Notes under the pieces: generated by a model
The model's input: the letters and a program-made list of their open reading frames with translations, nothing else
Told to the model about the DNA's origin: nothing
Databases searched by the model: none
In this document: in pieces, positions 1-8,444 of the stretch
Position numbering within the stretch: position 1 is the first letter of the stretch
How the letters are laid out: every line of letters starts with the position of its first letter
NCBI GenBank assembly: GCA_946892665.1
Contig: CAMPOT010000001.1
Coordinates: 620,001-684,000, forward strand
Direction of reading: 5' to 3'
Length of the DNA: 64,000 nucleotides
DNA from: Chryseobacterium sp. Marseille-Q5410
Lineage (GTDB): Bacteria; Bacteroidota; Bacteroidia; Flavobacteriales; Weeksellaceae
Made by a program: the position numbers and the translations under genes

Positions 1-152
1 TGGAAACGAACATTGACCGGCTTTGAGAAATCAGTTTTTTCAGCGATAATCGCCATGTGTGGCATCCAATCGCTTTCTTCTTCAGAAAATGCAATCATCC
101 GGAAGTTCCCATATTCTGTGGGAACGTTGGCCTTCGCTTGAATTTTTAGCAT
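1..152 (-). CDS. ribA: GTP cyclohydrolase II, N-terminal part (runs off the window)
   Basis: This is the first ~50 residues of a minus-strand gene that continues past the left edge. The translation begins MLKIQAKANVPTEYGNFRM and goes on to a segment reading PVNVRF, which is how RibA proteins start before the HSECLTGD segment and the zinc-binding cysteines. The family opens the GTP ring to start riboflavin synthesis. The visible part starts directly with the cyclohydrolase domain, so this looks like a stand-alone RibA rather than a RibBA fusion, although the catalytic centre itself lies outside the window. It begins 8 nt after the lipoprotein gene upstream and is probably co-transcribed with it. 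Confidence 0.8.
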   Translation of the reverse strand, partial: MLKIQAKANVPTEYGNFRMIAFSEEESDWMPHMAIIAEKTDFSKPVNVRF

Positions 153-160
153 GGGAAGTT

Positions 161-631
161 TTAATTTTTAGGGAAAGTAGAAATTGAATCTTGTGGAATA
201 TTATTATTGATCAAAGTCATACTTGTTTTGATACGAACCAAATATCGGTTCAGAACTTCGTCATCATCTTGGTTAAGATATTTTCTGAGTTTCTGAAGTT
301 TCTTATAAGATTTTTCAAATTTTCGGTGAGAGGAATCCAATTGAATTAAATTATAAGATTTCATCGCGATGATGTATTCTTTGAGATGATATTTCAGATT
401 GGAAACTTCAGCGTTCACAGCGTCATTTCTGAGCTTAGGAAAACTAGAAATCAAATTGGAGATTTCGGATGAATGTACGATTAAGATTTTCTTCTGGTCA
501 AAAGAATAGGGAATAGCGTTTTCACTTAATTGCGAAGCATCATCACCGATCGGTGAAAGATTCATCTTTTCTACTGAACAGGATGATATTAAGAACAACA
601 ATAATACGAAACTAAGATTTAGTTTGGCCAT
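161..631 (-). CDS. Small predicted lipoprotein of unknown function
   Basis: The 156-residue product starts with a short basic stretch, a hydrophobic segment and a lipobox reading LISSC, so it should be exported and lipid-anchored at Cys18. The rest is a mostly helical, charged domain (for example SHRKFEKSYKKLQKLRK, residues ~101-117) with no motif I recognise. Its start overlaps the end of the upstream DUF4254 gene by 20 nt, and ribA follows after 8 nt, so it sits inside a tightly packed minus-strand operon. A real gene is likely because of the lipobox and the packing. The function is unknown. Confidence 0.75.
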   Translation of the reverse strand: MAKLNLSFVLLLFLISSCSVEKMNLSPIGDDASQLSENAIPYSFDQKKILIVHSSEISNLISSFPKLRNDAVNAEVSNLKYHLKEYIIAMKSYNLIQLDSSHRKFEKSYKKLQKLRKYLNQDDDEVLNRYLVRIKTSMTLINNNIPQDSISTFPKN

Positions 632-1238
632 TTTTCACATTTTGATACAAGACAGGATTAAGATTTTCATCATTATACATTTTCATTTGTCTGTAAACTT
701 TCATCTTAATCTTTCCGTTCTCAATATCAAATAGCAACTGGTCGATCGCTTCAAATAAATCTTTTTTCTGTTCCAACAGTACATTGAGTTTTGCTGTACA
801 GTTGTTTCTATGCTCCTCACTTGCTGTTTCTCTGTGGGCTTCTAGCGACATGTGATAAACTTTCAGTGCCAAAATCGAAAGGCGGTCTACAGCCCATGCA
901 GGAGTTTCACTATTGATTCTCGCATCAGGATTGGGCGTCACATTACTGTATTTTTGTAGGAACCAGGTATCAATAAATTCCACTAGATCAGTTCTTTGCT
1001 GATTGGAGGCGTCGATTCTTCTTTTTAATTTTAGCGCTTCGGTTGGGTCTATATTTTCATCACGTATGATATCTTCCAGATGCCATTGAACGGTGTCAAT
1101 CCAGTTTTTAGCATACAAAAGTCGTTCCAAACTATCCTTTTGGAATGGGTTATCAATTGGAGTATCAACCTGGTCTTCTTGGTGGTAATCGTTAATCGAT
1201 TGATTGAAGATTTCCCAAGCGCTATTCGAAAAACTCAT
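612..1238 (-). CDS. DUF4254 family protein
   Basis: The protein is all-helical, about 208 residues, and matches the DUF4254 family I know from Bacteroidota (segments such as RLSILALKVYHMSLEA and NPFQKDSLERLLYAKNWID). No enzymatic motif or export signal is visible, so it is probably cytoplasmic. I chose the ATG at 1236-1238; an in-frame TTG three codons further upstream is possible but less likely. The gene lies between tatA and the small lipoprotein, and its 3' end overlaps the lipoprotein start. In flavobacterial genomes DUF4254 genes often neighbour cell-envelope genes. The function remains unknown. Confidence 0.8.
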   Translation of the reverse strand: MSFSNSAWEIFNQSINDYHQEDQVDTPIDNPFQKDSLERLLYAKNWIDTVQWHLEDIIRDENIDPTEALKLKRRIDASNQQRTDLVEFIDTWFLQKYSNVTPNPDARINSETPAWAVDRLSILALKVYHMSLEAHRETASEEHRNNCTAKLNVLLEQKKDLFEAIDQLLFDIENGKIKMKVYRQMKMYNDENLNPVLYQNVKNGQTKS

Positions 1239-1250
1239 AAACCTCAAAAA

Positions 1251-1454
1251 TTAGTTCGTGGTACTTGTGTTATTCTTTGACTCTTCGGATGGTTTTTTTT
1301 CATCTTCTTTTACTGCATCTTTAAATTCCTTGATGCCGGATCCTAAACCTTTCATCATTTCAGGGATTTTTTTTCCACCAAAAAGAATGAGTACAATAAC
1401 TGCAACGATTAATAGATGTTGCCAAGAAAGTGCCAATATAGTAAGTGCTTCCAT
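1251..1454 (-). CDS. tatA: Twin-arginine translocase subunit TatA/TatE
   Basis: This 67-residue protein has the TatA plan: a short periplasmic N-terminus, one membrane helix (residues ~10-25, [20 protein letters not shown]), the FGGKKIPE hinge, an amphipathic helix ([19 protein letters not shown]) and a hydrophilic tail. TatA oligomers form the pore that exports folded proteins with twin-arginine signals. It sits 33 nt downstream of the envC-like gene and 12 nt upstream of the DUF4254 start, in the same minus-strand block. No tatC is in the window. The length and motif agree well with family members. Confidence 0.95.
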   Translation of the reverse strand: MEALTILALSWQHLLIVAVIVLILFGGKKIPEMMKGLGSGIKEFKDAVKEDEKKPSEESKNNTSTTN

Positions 1455-1487
1455 TTTTAAATTTTGTGCAAAGTTAATTTATATTTT

Positions 1488-3071
1488 TTAATTCACCCAA
1501 CCCAAAGGATCTACTGGATTGGTTCCGTTCCAAATTTGGAAGTCTAAGGTGTAGGTCCCGTCAAAATCGGTTCCTACGCTACCGATAGGAGTTCCTGCTG
1601 ATACTTGCTGATTGGCGCTGACCATTGTATTTGCAAGGTTGGCGTAGATGGTGAAATAATCACCATGTTTTACGAAAACCATTTTAGTGCCGTCCCCAGA
1701 AGCTACCACACGAGACACTGTTCCAGGTGCGATACATTTTGCAACCGTTCCTTTAGCTACCGCGATCTTAATTCCGTTGTTTTCTTCAGTAATATTCTTA
1801 AAAACCGGATGTGGCTGCCTTCCGAATCGGTGAGTAATCGTTCCGTAAGCCGGCATTCCCATTTTTCCGCGATTGGCAGCGAAATTGTTTCCAACAGCAC
1901 TCGAAACTCCATAATTGGTCATCGCTTTGGTTTCAGCAGCTTTCTTTTCAGCTTCGGTTTTTTTGGTGAGCGACGCCTCGGCGGCTTTTGCATTAGCAGC
2001 CTTTTCTTGGGCTGCTTTTGCGTTTGCAGCAGCTATTTCAGCTTCTTTTGCCGCGGCAATTCTTCTGCTTTCAGCTTTTTCTGCATCAGCTGCTCTTTTA
2101 GCATCTTCATTTTTCTTCGCATCGGCTGCTGCAGCTATTCTGGCCCGTTCAGCTTCTTCGGCAGCTTTTCTTTCTGCAATTTCTTTCAATCTTTTAGCTT
2201 CTTCGTCCGCGCGTTTTTTCTCCAATGCAAGGGCTTCTAATCTCGCTCTGTTTTCGGCTTCGATCCTTGCTTTTTCTTTTTCAGCGGCAATTTTTGCCAA
2301 CCTCACTTTTTCGGCTTCGGCTTTTTTGCGTTCTTCTTCTTTTGCTTTAGCGATTCTTATTTCCTCTGCGATGATGGATCGGATTTGGCCCTCAAGTTTC
2401 TTCGATTCAACTTGTTTTTGCTTTAGTTCAGCGGTAAGTTTGGCTTCGTTTTTCTTGAATTCTTGCAGAAGATTTTCCTTTTGTTTTCTTTCAGCTTCAA
2501 TCGTTAAAAGGTCCTTTTGTTGATTGGCAAGCAATACTTCTTTATCCTTAACTGATTTTTGCTTTAGGTTGATATTTTGAAGTAATTTTTTTGCAGCATC
2601 AGAGATTTCAGCTGCTTTCTTGTCCTGATAATCCGAGTAATCTTTTAAATATTGTACCCTCCGTAATGCTTCTCCCAAATTTTTTGATGATAAAATAAAG
2701 GTTACTTTGTTTTGTACCCCTTTATTTTTGTATGCCTTTACTAGAACTTCTGCATAATTTTTTCTTAAAACTGCCAATTCCCGATTCTGTCTATTGATTT
2801 CTAACTGACGAAGATAGATGTCGTCCTCAATAAAGCGTTTTTCTTTTTGAGTATTGGTATACACTTTTTCACGAAGCTGGATTTTCTTTTGTACCTCAGT
2901 AAGATAAGCTACCGAAAGTTTTGATTGTTGTTGGGTTTTTGCCAAGTTTGAATTGATGGCCGCAATCTGTTTTTTGAGTTCAGCATTTTGCTTTTGTAGT
3001 TGTTCCTTTTTTTGGGAAAATAACATCCCGAACAAAAAAAGTCCTATGAAAAAGCTCAGTTTTTTAATCAT
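1488..3071 (-). CDS. EnvC-like murein hydrolase activator with degenerate M23/LytM domain
   Basis: The 527-residue protein has a signal peptide (residues 1-19), long coiled coils (~20-250), a low-complexity Ala/Lys/Glu-rich stretch (~250-395, many AEAERARI-type repeats) and a C-terminal LytM domain (~405-527). The zinc-binding residues of active M23 peptidases are lost. The HxxxD position reads NNGIKIA and the final HxH reads LDFQIW, while HGDYFTIYANL keeps one His. This is the pattern of EnvC/NlpD-type activators that stimulate amidases at the division septum rather than cut peptidoglycan themselves. Its start overlaps the stop of the DUF4292 gene by 4 nt (ATGA), so the two are coupled. Direct enzymatic activity is unlikely. 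Confidence 0.88.
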   Translation of the reverse strand: MIKKLSFFIGLFLFGMLFSQKKEQLQKQNAELKKQIAAINSNLAKTQQQSKLSVAYLTEVQKKIQLREKVYTNTQKEKRFIEDDIYLRQLEINRQNRELAVLRKNYAEVLVKAYKNKGVQNKVTFILSSKNLGEALRRVQYLKDYSDYQDKKAAEISDAAKKLLQNINLKQKSVKDKEVLLANQQKDLLTIEAERKQKENLLQEFKKNEAKLTAELKQKQVESKKLEGQIRSIIAEEIRIAKAKEEERKKAEAEKVRLAKIAAEKEKARIEAENRARLEALALEKKRADEEAKRLKEIAERKAAEEAERARIAAAADAKKNEDAKRAADAEKAESRRIAAAKEAEIAAANAKAAQEKAANAKAAEASLTKKTEAEKKAAETKAMTNYGVSSAVGNNFAANRGKMGMPAYGTITHRFGRQPHPVFKNITEENNGIKIAVAKGTVAKCIAPGTVSRVVASGDGTKMVFVKHGDYFTIYANLANTMVSANQQVSAGTPIGSVGTDFDGTYTLDFQIWNGTNPVDPLGWVN

Positions 3072-3862
3072 TTGATCTCTGTTTTCGTATAATTACTGGG
3101 AACGGAATACGGAGTATCCATTTTTGAACTTTCAAATTTCGTGTTTTCAAGTAGAATTTGGCTTGTTTTTGAACCTTTTATAATTATTTTAACATTTTTT
3201 GGGAATTTGGTTCCTTCAAAATTAATCCAGTCGAAGTACGTGATTTCCAACAGATCTGCGGTGTTTATATTTTTTAAATTAACTTTAGATAAATCAAAAT
3301 CATTACTGAAATCCATAGAGACCGAGTATTCAGAAACTTTTCCATCGCTGGTGAATTTTAAGTTTTTTGATGAAGCTAAATTGTAACCTTGCAAATTTTT
3401 AGTTAAAACAAAATCCTTTTCATTAACAGGAATAAAGGTTCTTCCCATCAATAACTTCTGTAATGAACGGTAATCAATAAAATTAACATTGAGTAAATTG
3501 TTCAAGTAAGAAAAATCGGATTCGATATAGGTTTTGTTCCATTTTTCGTAACCTTTGATTCCGTCGGGTGTAGCAATTCCGCGGCCGACATTCAGGAAAA
3601 CAGCAACCATGTTCATCCAGATTTTTTGCCCGTTTTCGATGTAAATTGTGGCGTCCAAAGTTGGGATAAAACTTCCTGTTTCAACATTCACCCTGGAGTT
3701 AATTTTCACCTGTTCAAATTTCGGATTTTCAGTGATTTTATCGAAAAATGCAGCGTTTGAAGTGATGGGAGTTGTTGTACTCGTAGGTTGGTTAAGCGCT
3801 GTTTTTGTTTTACAGGAAACCACAAGAAATGCACTCAGTAGGACTATAATGTATTTTTTCAT
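3068..3862 (-). CDS. DUF4292 family lipoprotein
   Basis: The 264-residue product begins with a lipoprotein signal (AFLVVSC, Cys17) and continues as a beta-rich domain typical of DUF4292, a Bacteroidota family that resembles LolA/LolB-like lipid-binding folds. Examples are the stretches IYIENGQKIWMNMVAVFLNV and LLEITYFDWINFEGTKFPKN. It is presumably anchored in an envelope membrane. It overlaps the envC-like gene by 4 nt and lies 91 nt downstream of the nucleotidyltransferase gene, with a hairpin between them. Co-occurrence with an EnvC-like protein is common in Flavobacteriia and suggests an envelope role, which is an inference. Confidence 0.82.
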   Translation of the reverse strand: MKKYIIVLLSAFLVVSCKTKTALNQPTSTTTPITSNAAFFDKITENPKFEQVKINSRVNVETGSFIPTLDATIYIENGQKIWMNMVAVFLNVGRGIATPDGIKGYEKWNKTYIESDFSYLNNLLNVNFIDYRSLQKLLMGRTFIPVNEKDFVLTKNLQGYNLASSKNLKFTSDGKVSEYSVSMDFSNDFDLSKVNLKNINTADLLEITYFDWINFEGTKFPKNVKIIIKGSKTSQILLENTKFESSKMDTPYSVPSNYTKTEIK

Positions 3863-3903
3863 TTTAAAATTTTGCTTAAAAACTTTGCAATATTAACGCC
3901 AAA

Positions 3904-3925
3904 CCACACAAATTGTTTTGTGTGG
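3904..3925 (-). terminator. Hairpin terminator downstream of the nucleotidyltransferase gene
   Basis: A perfect 9-bp inverted repeat (CCACACAAA / TTTGTGTGG) with a 4-nt loop lies 29 nt after the stop of the minus-strand nucleotidyltransferase gene. The following T-run is weak, so it may be only partly effective. It divides the minus-strand block into two transcription units. Confidence 0.55.
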
Positions 3926-3953
3926 CTTGTTGTATACCGATATTAACGTTGGT

Positions 3954-4982
3954 TTATTTGCCTTCGTTTTTCGATAGGAAATCGAGAACAGAGTAATCTC
4001 CCAATGAAATTTCACGGGCAACTCCGAAGTATTGTGCGGAATTTCCGATCATGGAATTGCTTAAATTTCCGTGGTCAATTAATGTATTTTCTTGAATTAG
4101 CGAATTGTCAATATTCGAATTGATGATTTTCGTATTATTCCCCAATGACACGCAAGGTCCAATTTTCGAGTTGTAAATTTCTACGTTTTCGCCAATGAAG
4201 CATGGTGGAATAATCATGCAATTTTCAATTTTTGCAGAAGCAGGATAAGTTGAAACATTCTCTTTTTCATAATTAAGCACTTTTCCGTTGGTTTCGACTG
4301 TTGCGTTTTTGTTCCCGCAATCCATCCAGTCATCTACCTTTCCGAGAGAGAATTTGGCACCTTTTTGACGAAGGTTTTCAAGTGCGGTGGTCAATTGGTA
4401 TTCACCGCCATACTTTATATCATTGTCCATAATATGATTGATTTCGGACATTAATTTCTCCGCTGAATTGAAATAATAAATTCCAATAATTGCCAAATCA
4501 GAAACAAAAGTTTTTGGTTTTTCAACAAAATCGGTGATGAATCCGTAATCATCCAGTTTTACCACACCAAATGCAGATGGATCTTCCACTTTTTTCACCC
4601 AAATTACACCGTCGGAGTTTTTATCTAAAATAAAATCAGCTTTAAATAATGTATCCGCAAATGCAACGACTATGTCCCCTTGCATTGATTGTTCTGCACA
4701 TTTTATCGCATGTGCGGTTCCTAGCGGTTCGTCTTGAGTATAAACGCTTCCTTTTGCTCCTAGTTTTTCTGCAATTTCGACCAAAGATGCTTCTACTTCC
4801 GGCCCGAAATCTCCAATGATAAATGCAATTTCATCAATTTTTTCACCAGCAACTTTTGCGATATCTTCTACTAATCTTTGTACAATTGGTTTTCCTGCGA
4901 TAGGAATTAATGGTTTAGGAACTGTTAGAGTATGAGGTCTTAATCTGGAACCACGTCCTGCCATCGGAACTATAATTTTCAT
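3954..4982 (-). CDS. Sugar-phosphate nucleotidyltransferase
   Basis: The 342-residue protein begins with the nucleotidyltransferase signature MAGRGSRLRPHTLTVPKPL (residues 7-25), contains the acidic AFADTLF segment for metal binding, FVEKPK (~152-157) and the product-site GGEYQLT. After about residue 245 it has a hexapeptide-repeat-like left-handed beta helix (IENCMIIPPCFIGENVEIYN and similar). This is the layout of glucose-1-phosphate or mannose-1-phosphate NTP transferases, which make nucleotide sugars for surface polysaccharides. It shares the strand with dut (24 nt gap) and a Wzx-like flippase. I cannot fix the exact sugar from the sequence. Confidence 0.88.
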   Translation of the reverse strand: MKIIVPMAGRGSRLRPHTLTVPKPLIPIAGKPIVQRLVEDIAKVAGEKIDEIAFIIGDFGPEVEASLVEIAEKLGAKGSVYTQDEPLGTAHAIKCAEQSMQGDIVVAFADTLFKADFILDKNSDGVIWVKKVEDPSAFGVVKLDDYGFITDFVEKPKTFVSDLAIIGIYYFNSAEKLMSEINHIMDNDIKYGGEYQLTTALENLRQKGAKFSLGKVDDWMDCGNKNATVETNGKVLNYEKENVSTYPASAKIENCMIIPPCFIGENVEIYNSKIGPCVSLGNNTKIINSNIDNSLIQENTLIDHGNLSNSMIGNSAQYFGVAREISLGDYSVLDFLSKNEGK

Positions 4983-5006
4983 ATGAATGTTTTTTTACTA
5001 CTTATA

Positions 5007-5456
5007 TTAATACTGTGTTGGATTTTGTTTTGAGGTGCTTCCAAATCCACCTTCACCGCGGTCTGTTTGGGTAAGTTGCTGAGCTTCTTCCCAAATTGCA
5101 TTTTCGTGTTTTGAGATGACCATCTGAGCAATTCTGTCACCATCATTGATCACAAATTCATCGGCCGACAAATTTACTAAAATAACGCCTATTTCACCTC
5201 GGTAATCCGCATCAATTGTTCCGGGAGAATTTAGTACGGTGACCCCATTTTTTAAGGCTAAACCACTTCTGGGACGAACTTGTGCTTCGTAACCTTCAGG
5301 AAGTTCAATAAATAATCCTGTGGGAATCAGCGCTCTTTCAAGACTTTTTAAAATAATAGATTCTTCGATGTTGGCATACAGATCCATTCCGGCGGAAAGT
5401 GCGGTCTGGTATTTTGGTAATGGGTGTTTGGGCTTATTGACGATTTTTATTTTCAT
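5007..5456 (-). CDS. dut: dUTP diphosphatase
   Basis: The 149-residue protein carries all five dUTPase motifs in order: AGMDLYA (22-28), PRSGLAL (62-68), [12 protein letters not shown] (79-90), GDRIAQMVI (106-114) and the C-terminal RGEGGFGST (133-141) that closes over the substrate. Trimeric dUTPase hydrolyses dUTP to dUMP and pyrophosphate, which keeps uracil out of DNA and supplies dTMP synthesis. The length is normal for the trimeric type. It starts 6 nt after the flippase gene and precedes the nucleotidyltransferase on the minus strand, so the three are probably one transcript. Confidence 0.96.
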   Translation of the reverse strand: MKIKIVNKPKHPLPKYQTALSAGMDLYANIEESIILKSLERALIPTGLFIELPEGYEAQVRPRSGLALKNGVTVLNSPGTIDADYRGEIGVILVNLSADEFVINDGDRIAQMVISKHENAIWEEAQQLTQTDRGEGGFGSTSKQNPTQY

Positions 5457-5462
5457 TAAATT

Positions 5463-6902
5463 TTATCTTTTAAGTTTGCTCAGGACAAATCTTCTTTCAC
5501 AGTAAACTATTATTGCCGTAAAGATGAGAAATAATAAATTGCCGATCCAAAAATTTGCATTAAATAATTCATAAGAAACATAACTAAAAACCACCAAAAG
5601 AATTAGGCAAAGTGAAATGTTTTTTATTCGATAATGGATTGGATAATATTTTTGACCAAGAAAATAAGACAAAACCATCATCGTGAAATACGCCGCCAAA
5701 GTAGTCCACGCCGAAACCATAAACCCGAATTTTTTCAGTAAAACAACGTTTAATATGATGGTAATCAATGCACCAGCCCACGAAATTATAGTCCCAATTT
5801 TTGTTCGGTCCGTTACTTTGTACCAAGTGGAAAGGTTGTAATAGATGCCGAAACACAAGTTTGCAATGACAATGATCGGAATAATATCAATGGCGGTCCA
5901 ATAAGATTTATTAGGAATGAAAAGCGTTTTGAGCCACGAAATATTGGCAATTATTCCCATCGCGACAATCGATGCGAAAAATGTGAAATATTCGGTCACT
6001 TTCGCATAAGTAATTTTGGCGTTTTCGTTTTGCATTTGTTTGAAGAAAAACGGCTCAATCCCCATGCGATAAGCAGTGACGAAAAGCGTCATTAAAACGG
6101 CGAGTTTGTAGCAACCGCCATAAGCTCCGGCGTCGCCCTCGTCGATGAAATAATATTGAATTGCTTTATCGAAATTTTCATTGATCATAAATGCAAATCC
6201 GGCAACCATAATCGGCCAAGAATAAGAAATCATTCTCACGAAAAGGTCTTTTGCAAATTGAAATTTCACCTTAAAAATAATCGGTAAAAGCATAAAAACG
6301 CCCAAAAGACTGCCCATCAAATTACTCCAAAACGGGTAAGAAACCTTCTCGGTCATTCCCAATTTCATGGAGAATTCTGCAGGAATCCATAAAAAAAGCA
6401 AAACTACAATTACGGTTTGTGCCAAAGATTGAAGCACGCGAATAACGGAATATTTTATCGGTTTGTTGTGGTAACGAAGCCACGCAAAAGGAATTACGCA
6501 AATCGTGTCGAAAAAGGCAATCCAAGCGAACCAACGAATGAATTCGGGATTTTTGCTATAACCCATCGCATCGGCAAGTGGTTGATTGAAGAGTAAACAA
6601 ATTGCCAGAAACAAGGTGGATGTTCCTGCTAGAAACCAAAACGAAGTGTTGAATGTTTTCTCTTTATTTTCCTCTTCCGACGAAAAACGAAAAAATGCAG
6701 TTTCGAAACCGAAAGTCAAAATAATATTTACAAACGAAATAATTGCATACAAATTGGTGAACTGCGCAAATTCATCTTTGTTGATGTGATGAATGTACAG
6801 AGGATTTAGAATAAAGATAATGATCCTTGGCAAAATGGCGCCAATTCCGTAGATGATGGTTTCGTTCAGAAGCTTTTTCAAAACAGCGTTTATTTTCTGC
6901 AA
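5463..6902 (-). CDS. Wzx-like polysaccharide/oligosaccharide flippase (MATE/MOP superfamily)
   Basis: The 479-residue protein is strongly hydrophobic, with about 12-14 membrane helices spread evenly over its length, and opens with the family-like stretch TIIYGIGAILPRIIIFILNP (residues 15-34). Proteins of this type move lipid-linked sugar repeats across the inner membrane. There is no ATG at the 5' end. The open frame starts at a TTG (6900-6902), and upstream there is a stop after two codons, so the start is TTG here or at Leu8. The next genes, dut and a sugar nucleotidyltransferase, follow on the same strand, the latter fitting a polysaccharide role. Confidence 0.86.
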   Translation of the reverse strand: MQKINAVLKKLLNETIIYGIGAILPRIIIFILNPLYIHHINKDEFAQFTNLYAIISFVNIILTFGFETAFFRFSSEEENKEKTFNTSFWFLAGTSTLFLAICLLFNQPLADAMGYSKNPEFIRWFAWIAFFDTICVIPFAWLRYHNKPIKYSVIRVLQSLAQTVIVVLLFLWIPAEFSMKLGMTEKVSYPFWSNLMGSLLGVFMLLPIIFKVKFQFAKDLFVRMISYSWPIMVAGFAFMINENFDKAIQYYFIDEGDAGAYGGCYKLAVLMTLFVTAYRMGIEPFFFKQMQNENAKITYAKVTEYFTFFASIVAMGIIANISWLKTLFIPNKSYWTAIDIIPIIVIANLCFGIYYNLSTWYKVTDRTKIGTIISWAGALITIILNVVLLKKFGFMVSAWTTLAAYFTMMVLSYFLGQKYYPIHYRIKNISLCLILLVVFSYVSYELFNANFWIGNLLFLIFTAIIVYCERRFVLSKLKR

Positions 6903-6917
6903 ATGTAATTAATTAGA

Positions 6918-6954
6918 TTTGAGATTGAAAAATTGGTTTTATGTATTAATTTTG
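6918..6954 (+). promoter_or_regulatory. Possible Bacteroidota promoter for pyrC
   Basis: TAATTTTG at 6947-6954 fits the Bacteroidota -7 consensus TANNTTTG, about 50 nt before the pyrC ATG. A TTTG at 6918-6921 could be the -33 element, but the 25-nt spacer is longer than usual. Weak, pattern-based call. Confidence 0.25.
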
Positions 6955-7005
6955 TGAAAGTTCAATTCATGAATTCCAACTTCCCGTTTTAAATATTGCA
7001 AAACC

Positions 7006-8346
7006 ATGAAAATCCTCATTAAAAATGCCAAAATTGTCAACGAAAATCAAATTATTGAAAGCGATTTGCTGATCGAAAACGATCTTATTTCAAGAATCGA
7101 AAAAAATATTTCTGAAGAAGGTGCCGGTAAAATTATAGATGCTTCCGGAAAGTATCTTTTGCCAGGAATCATTGATGATCAGGTGCATTTTCGTGAGCCG
7201 GGATTAACACACAAAGGTGATATTGAAAGCGAATCTAGAGCAGCAATTGCAGGTGGAGTTACGAGTTTTATCGAACAGCCGAACACTGTTCCCAATGCAG
7301 TAACGCAAGAACTTTTGGAAGAAAAATATCAAATCGCTTCCGAGAAATCTTTCGCCAATTATTCTTTTTCGATGGGCGGAACCAATGATAATTTGGAAGA
7401 AGTTCTCAAAACAAATCCCAGAAATGTTGCCGCAATTAAACTTTTTTTAGGATCTTCCACAGGAAATATGCTGGTGGATAATCCCGACACTTTGGAAGAA
7501 ATTTTCAGTAAGGTAAAAATGCCCATTTGTGTTCACTGTGAAGATGAAGCAACGATTCGTAAAAACACCGAAATCTACAAAGAACAATACGGCGAAGATA
7601 TTCCAATGAAATTTCATCATTTGATAAGAAGCGAAGAAGCTTGCTACCTGTCGAGCTCAAAAGCAGTAGAGTTGGCAAAAAAAACTGGAGCTAGATTGCA
7701 CATTTATCATCTTTCTACCGCAAAAGAAATAGAACTTTTCCGAAACGATATACCTTTAAAAGATAAAAAAATCACTGCGGAAGTTTGCGTTCATCATCTC
7801 ACTTTTACCCATGCCGATTACGAAACGAAAGGAACTTTAATTAAATGGAATCCGGCGGTGAAAACTCAAAAAGACAAAGATGGACTGTGGGAAGCGTTGC
7901 TCGATGACCGAATTGATGTAATTGCCACCGATCACGCGCCGCATACTTGGGAAGAAAAACAGAATGTATATACGAAATCGCCTTCTGGTGGACCTTTGGT
8001 ACAGCATTCTTTCCAATTGATGTTGGAGAATTTCCATAACGGAAAAATTTCTTTAGAAAAATTGGTGGAGAAAATGTGTCACAATCCTGCAATTCTTTTT
8101 CAAGTGGAAAAGCGTGGTTTTATTCGAGAAAATTACAAAGCCGACCTTGTTTTGGTTGATTTGAATGAAACTTATACCGTTTCAAAAGAAATTTTGCTTT
8201 ATAAATGTGGTTGGAGTCCGCTGGAAGGAACAACTTTTCACTCGAAAATCACCCACACTTTTGTCAATGGAAATCTAGCTTTCGAAAACGGAAAAGTGGG
8301 CGAACAGAAACATGGCGAAAGATTGCTTTTTGATAGAAAAGCGTAA
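7006..8346 (+). CDS. pyrC: Dihydroorotase (Bacteroidota type)
   Basis: The 446-residue protein is an amidohydrolase of the dihydroorotase family. It shows DDQVHFREPGLTHKG (residues ~57-71), the Lys-containing AAIKLFLGSSTGNML, CVHCEDE, HIYHLSTAKE and the C-terminal DVIATDHAPHTWEEK. It should close carbamoyl-aspartate to dihydroorotate in pyrimidine synthesis. One oddity is that the usual HxH metal motif near the N-terminus reads QxH here. I recall the same substitution in other Bacteroidota PyrC proteins, so it is probably a lineage trait. The gene stands alone on the plus strand, divergent from the flippase operon, with a possible promoter in between. Other ligands are intact, so I expect activity. 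Confidence 0.9.
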   Translation: MKILIKNAKIVNENQIIESDLLIENDLISRIEKNISEEGAGKIIDASGKYLLPGIIDDQVHFREPGLTHKGDIESESRAAIAGGVTSFIEQPNTVPNAVTQELLEEKYQIASEKSFANYSFSMGGTNDNLEEVLKTNPRNVAAIKLFLGSSTGNMLVDNPDTLEEIFSKVKMPICVHCEDEATIRKNTEIYKEQYGEDIPMKFHHLIRSEEACYLSSSKAVELAKKTGARLHIYHLSTAKEIELFRNDIPLKDKKITAEVCVHHLTFTHADYETKGTLIKWNPAVKTQKDKDGLWEALLDDRIDVIATDHAPHTWEEKQNVYTKSPSGGPLVQHSFQLMLENFHNGKISLEKLVEKMCHNPAILFQVEKRGFIRENYKADLVLVDLNETYTVSKEILLYKCGWSPLEGTTFHSKITHTFVNGNLAFENGKVGEQKHGERLLFDRKA

Positions 8347-8444
8347 TCGATTGGCGTAAGAATCTTTCATTTCCCTTATTTCGAGCATAATAATTCGTAA
8401 TTTAAGCTGGGAAATTTGTTTAAATTTACCAAAAAACCAACGAT

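Noticed and set aside
1915-2523. Long plus-strand frame opposite envC
   Set aside because: It is the antisense shadow of the Ala/Lys/Glu-rich region; the biased composition keeps it open.
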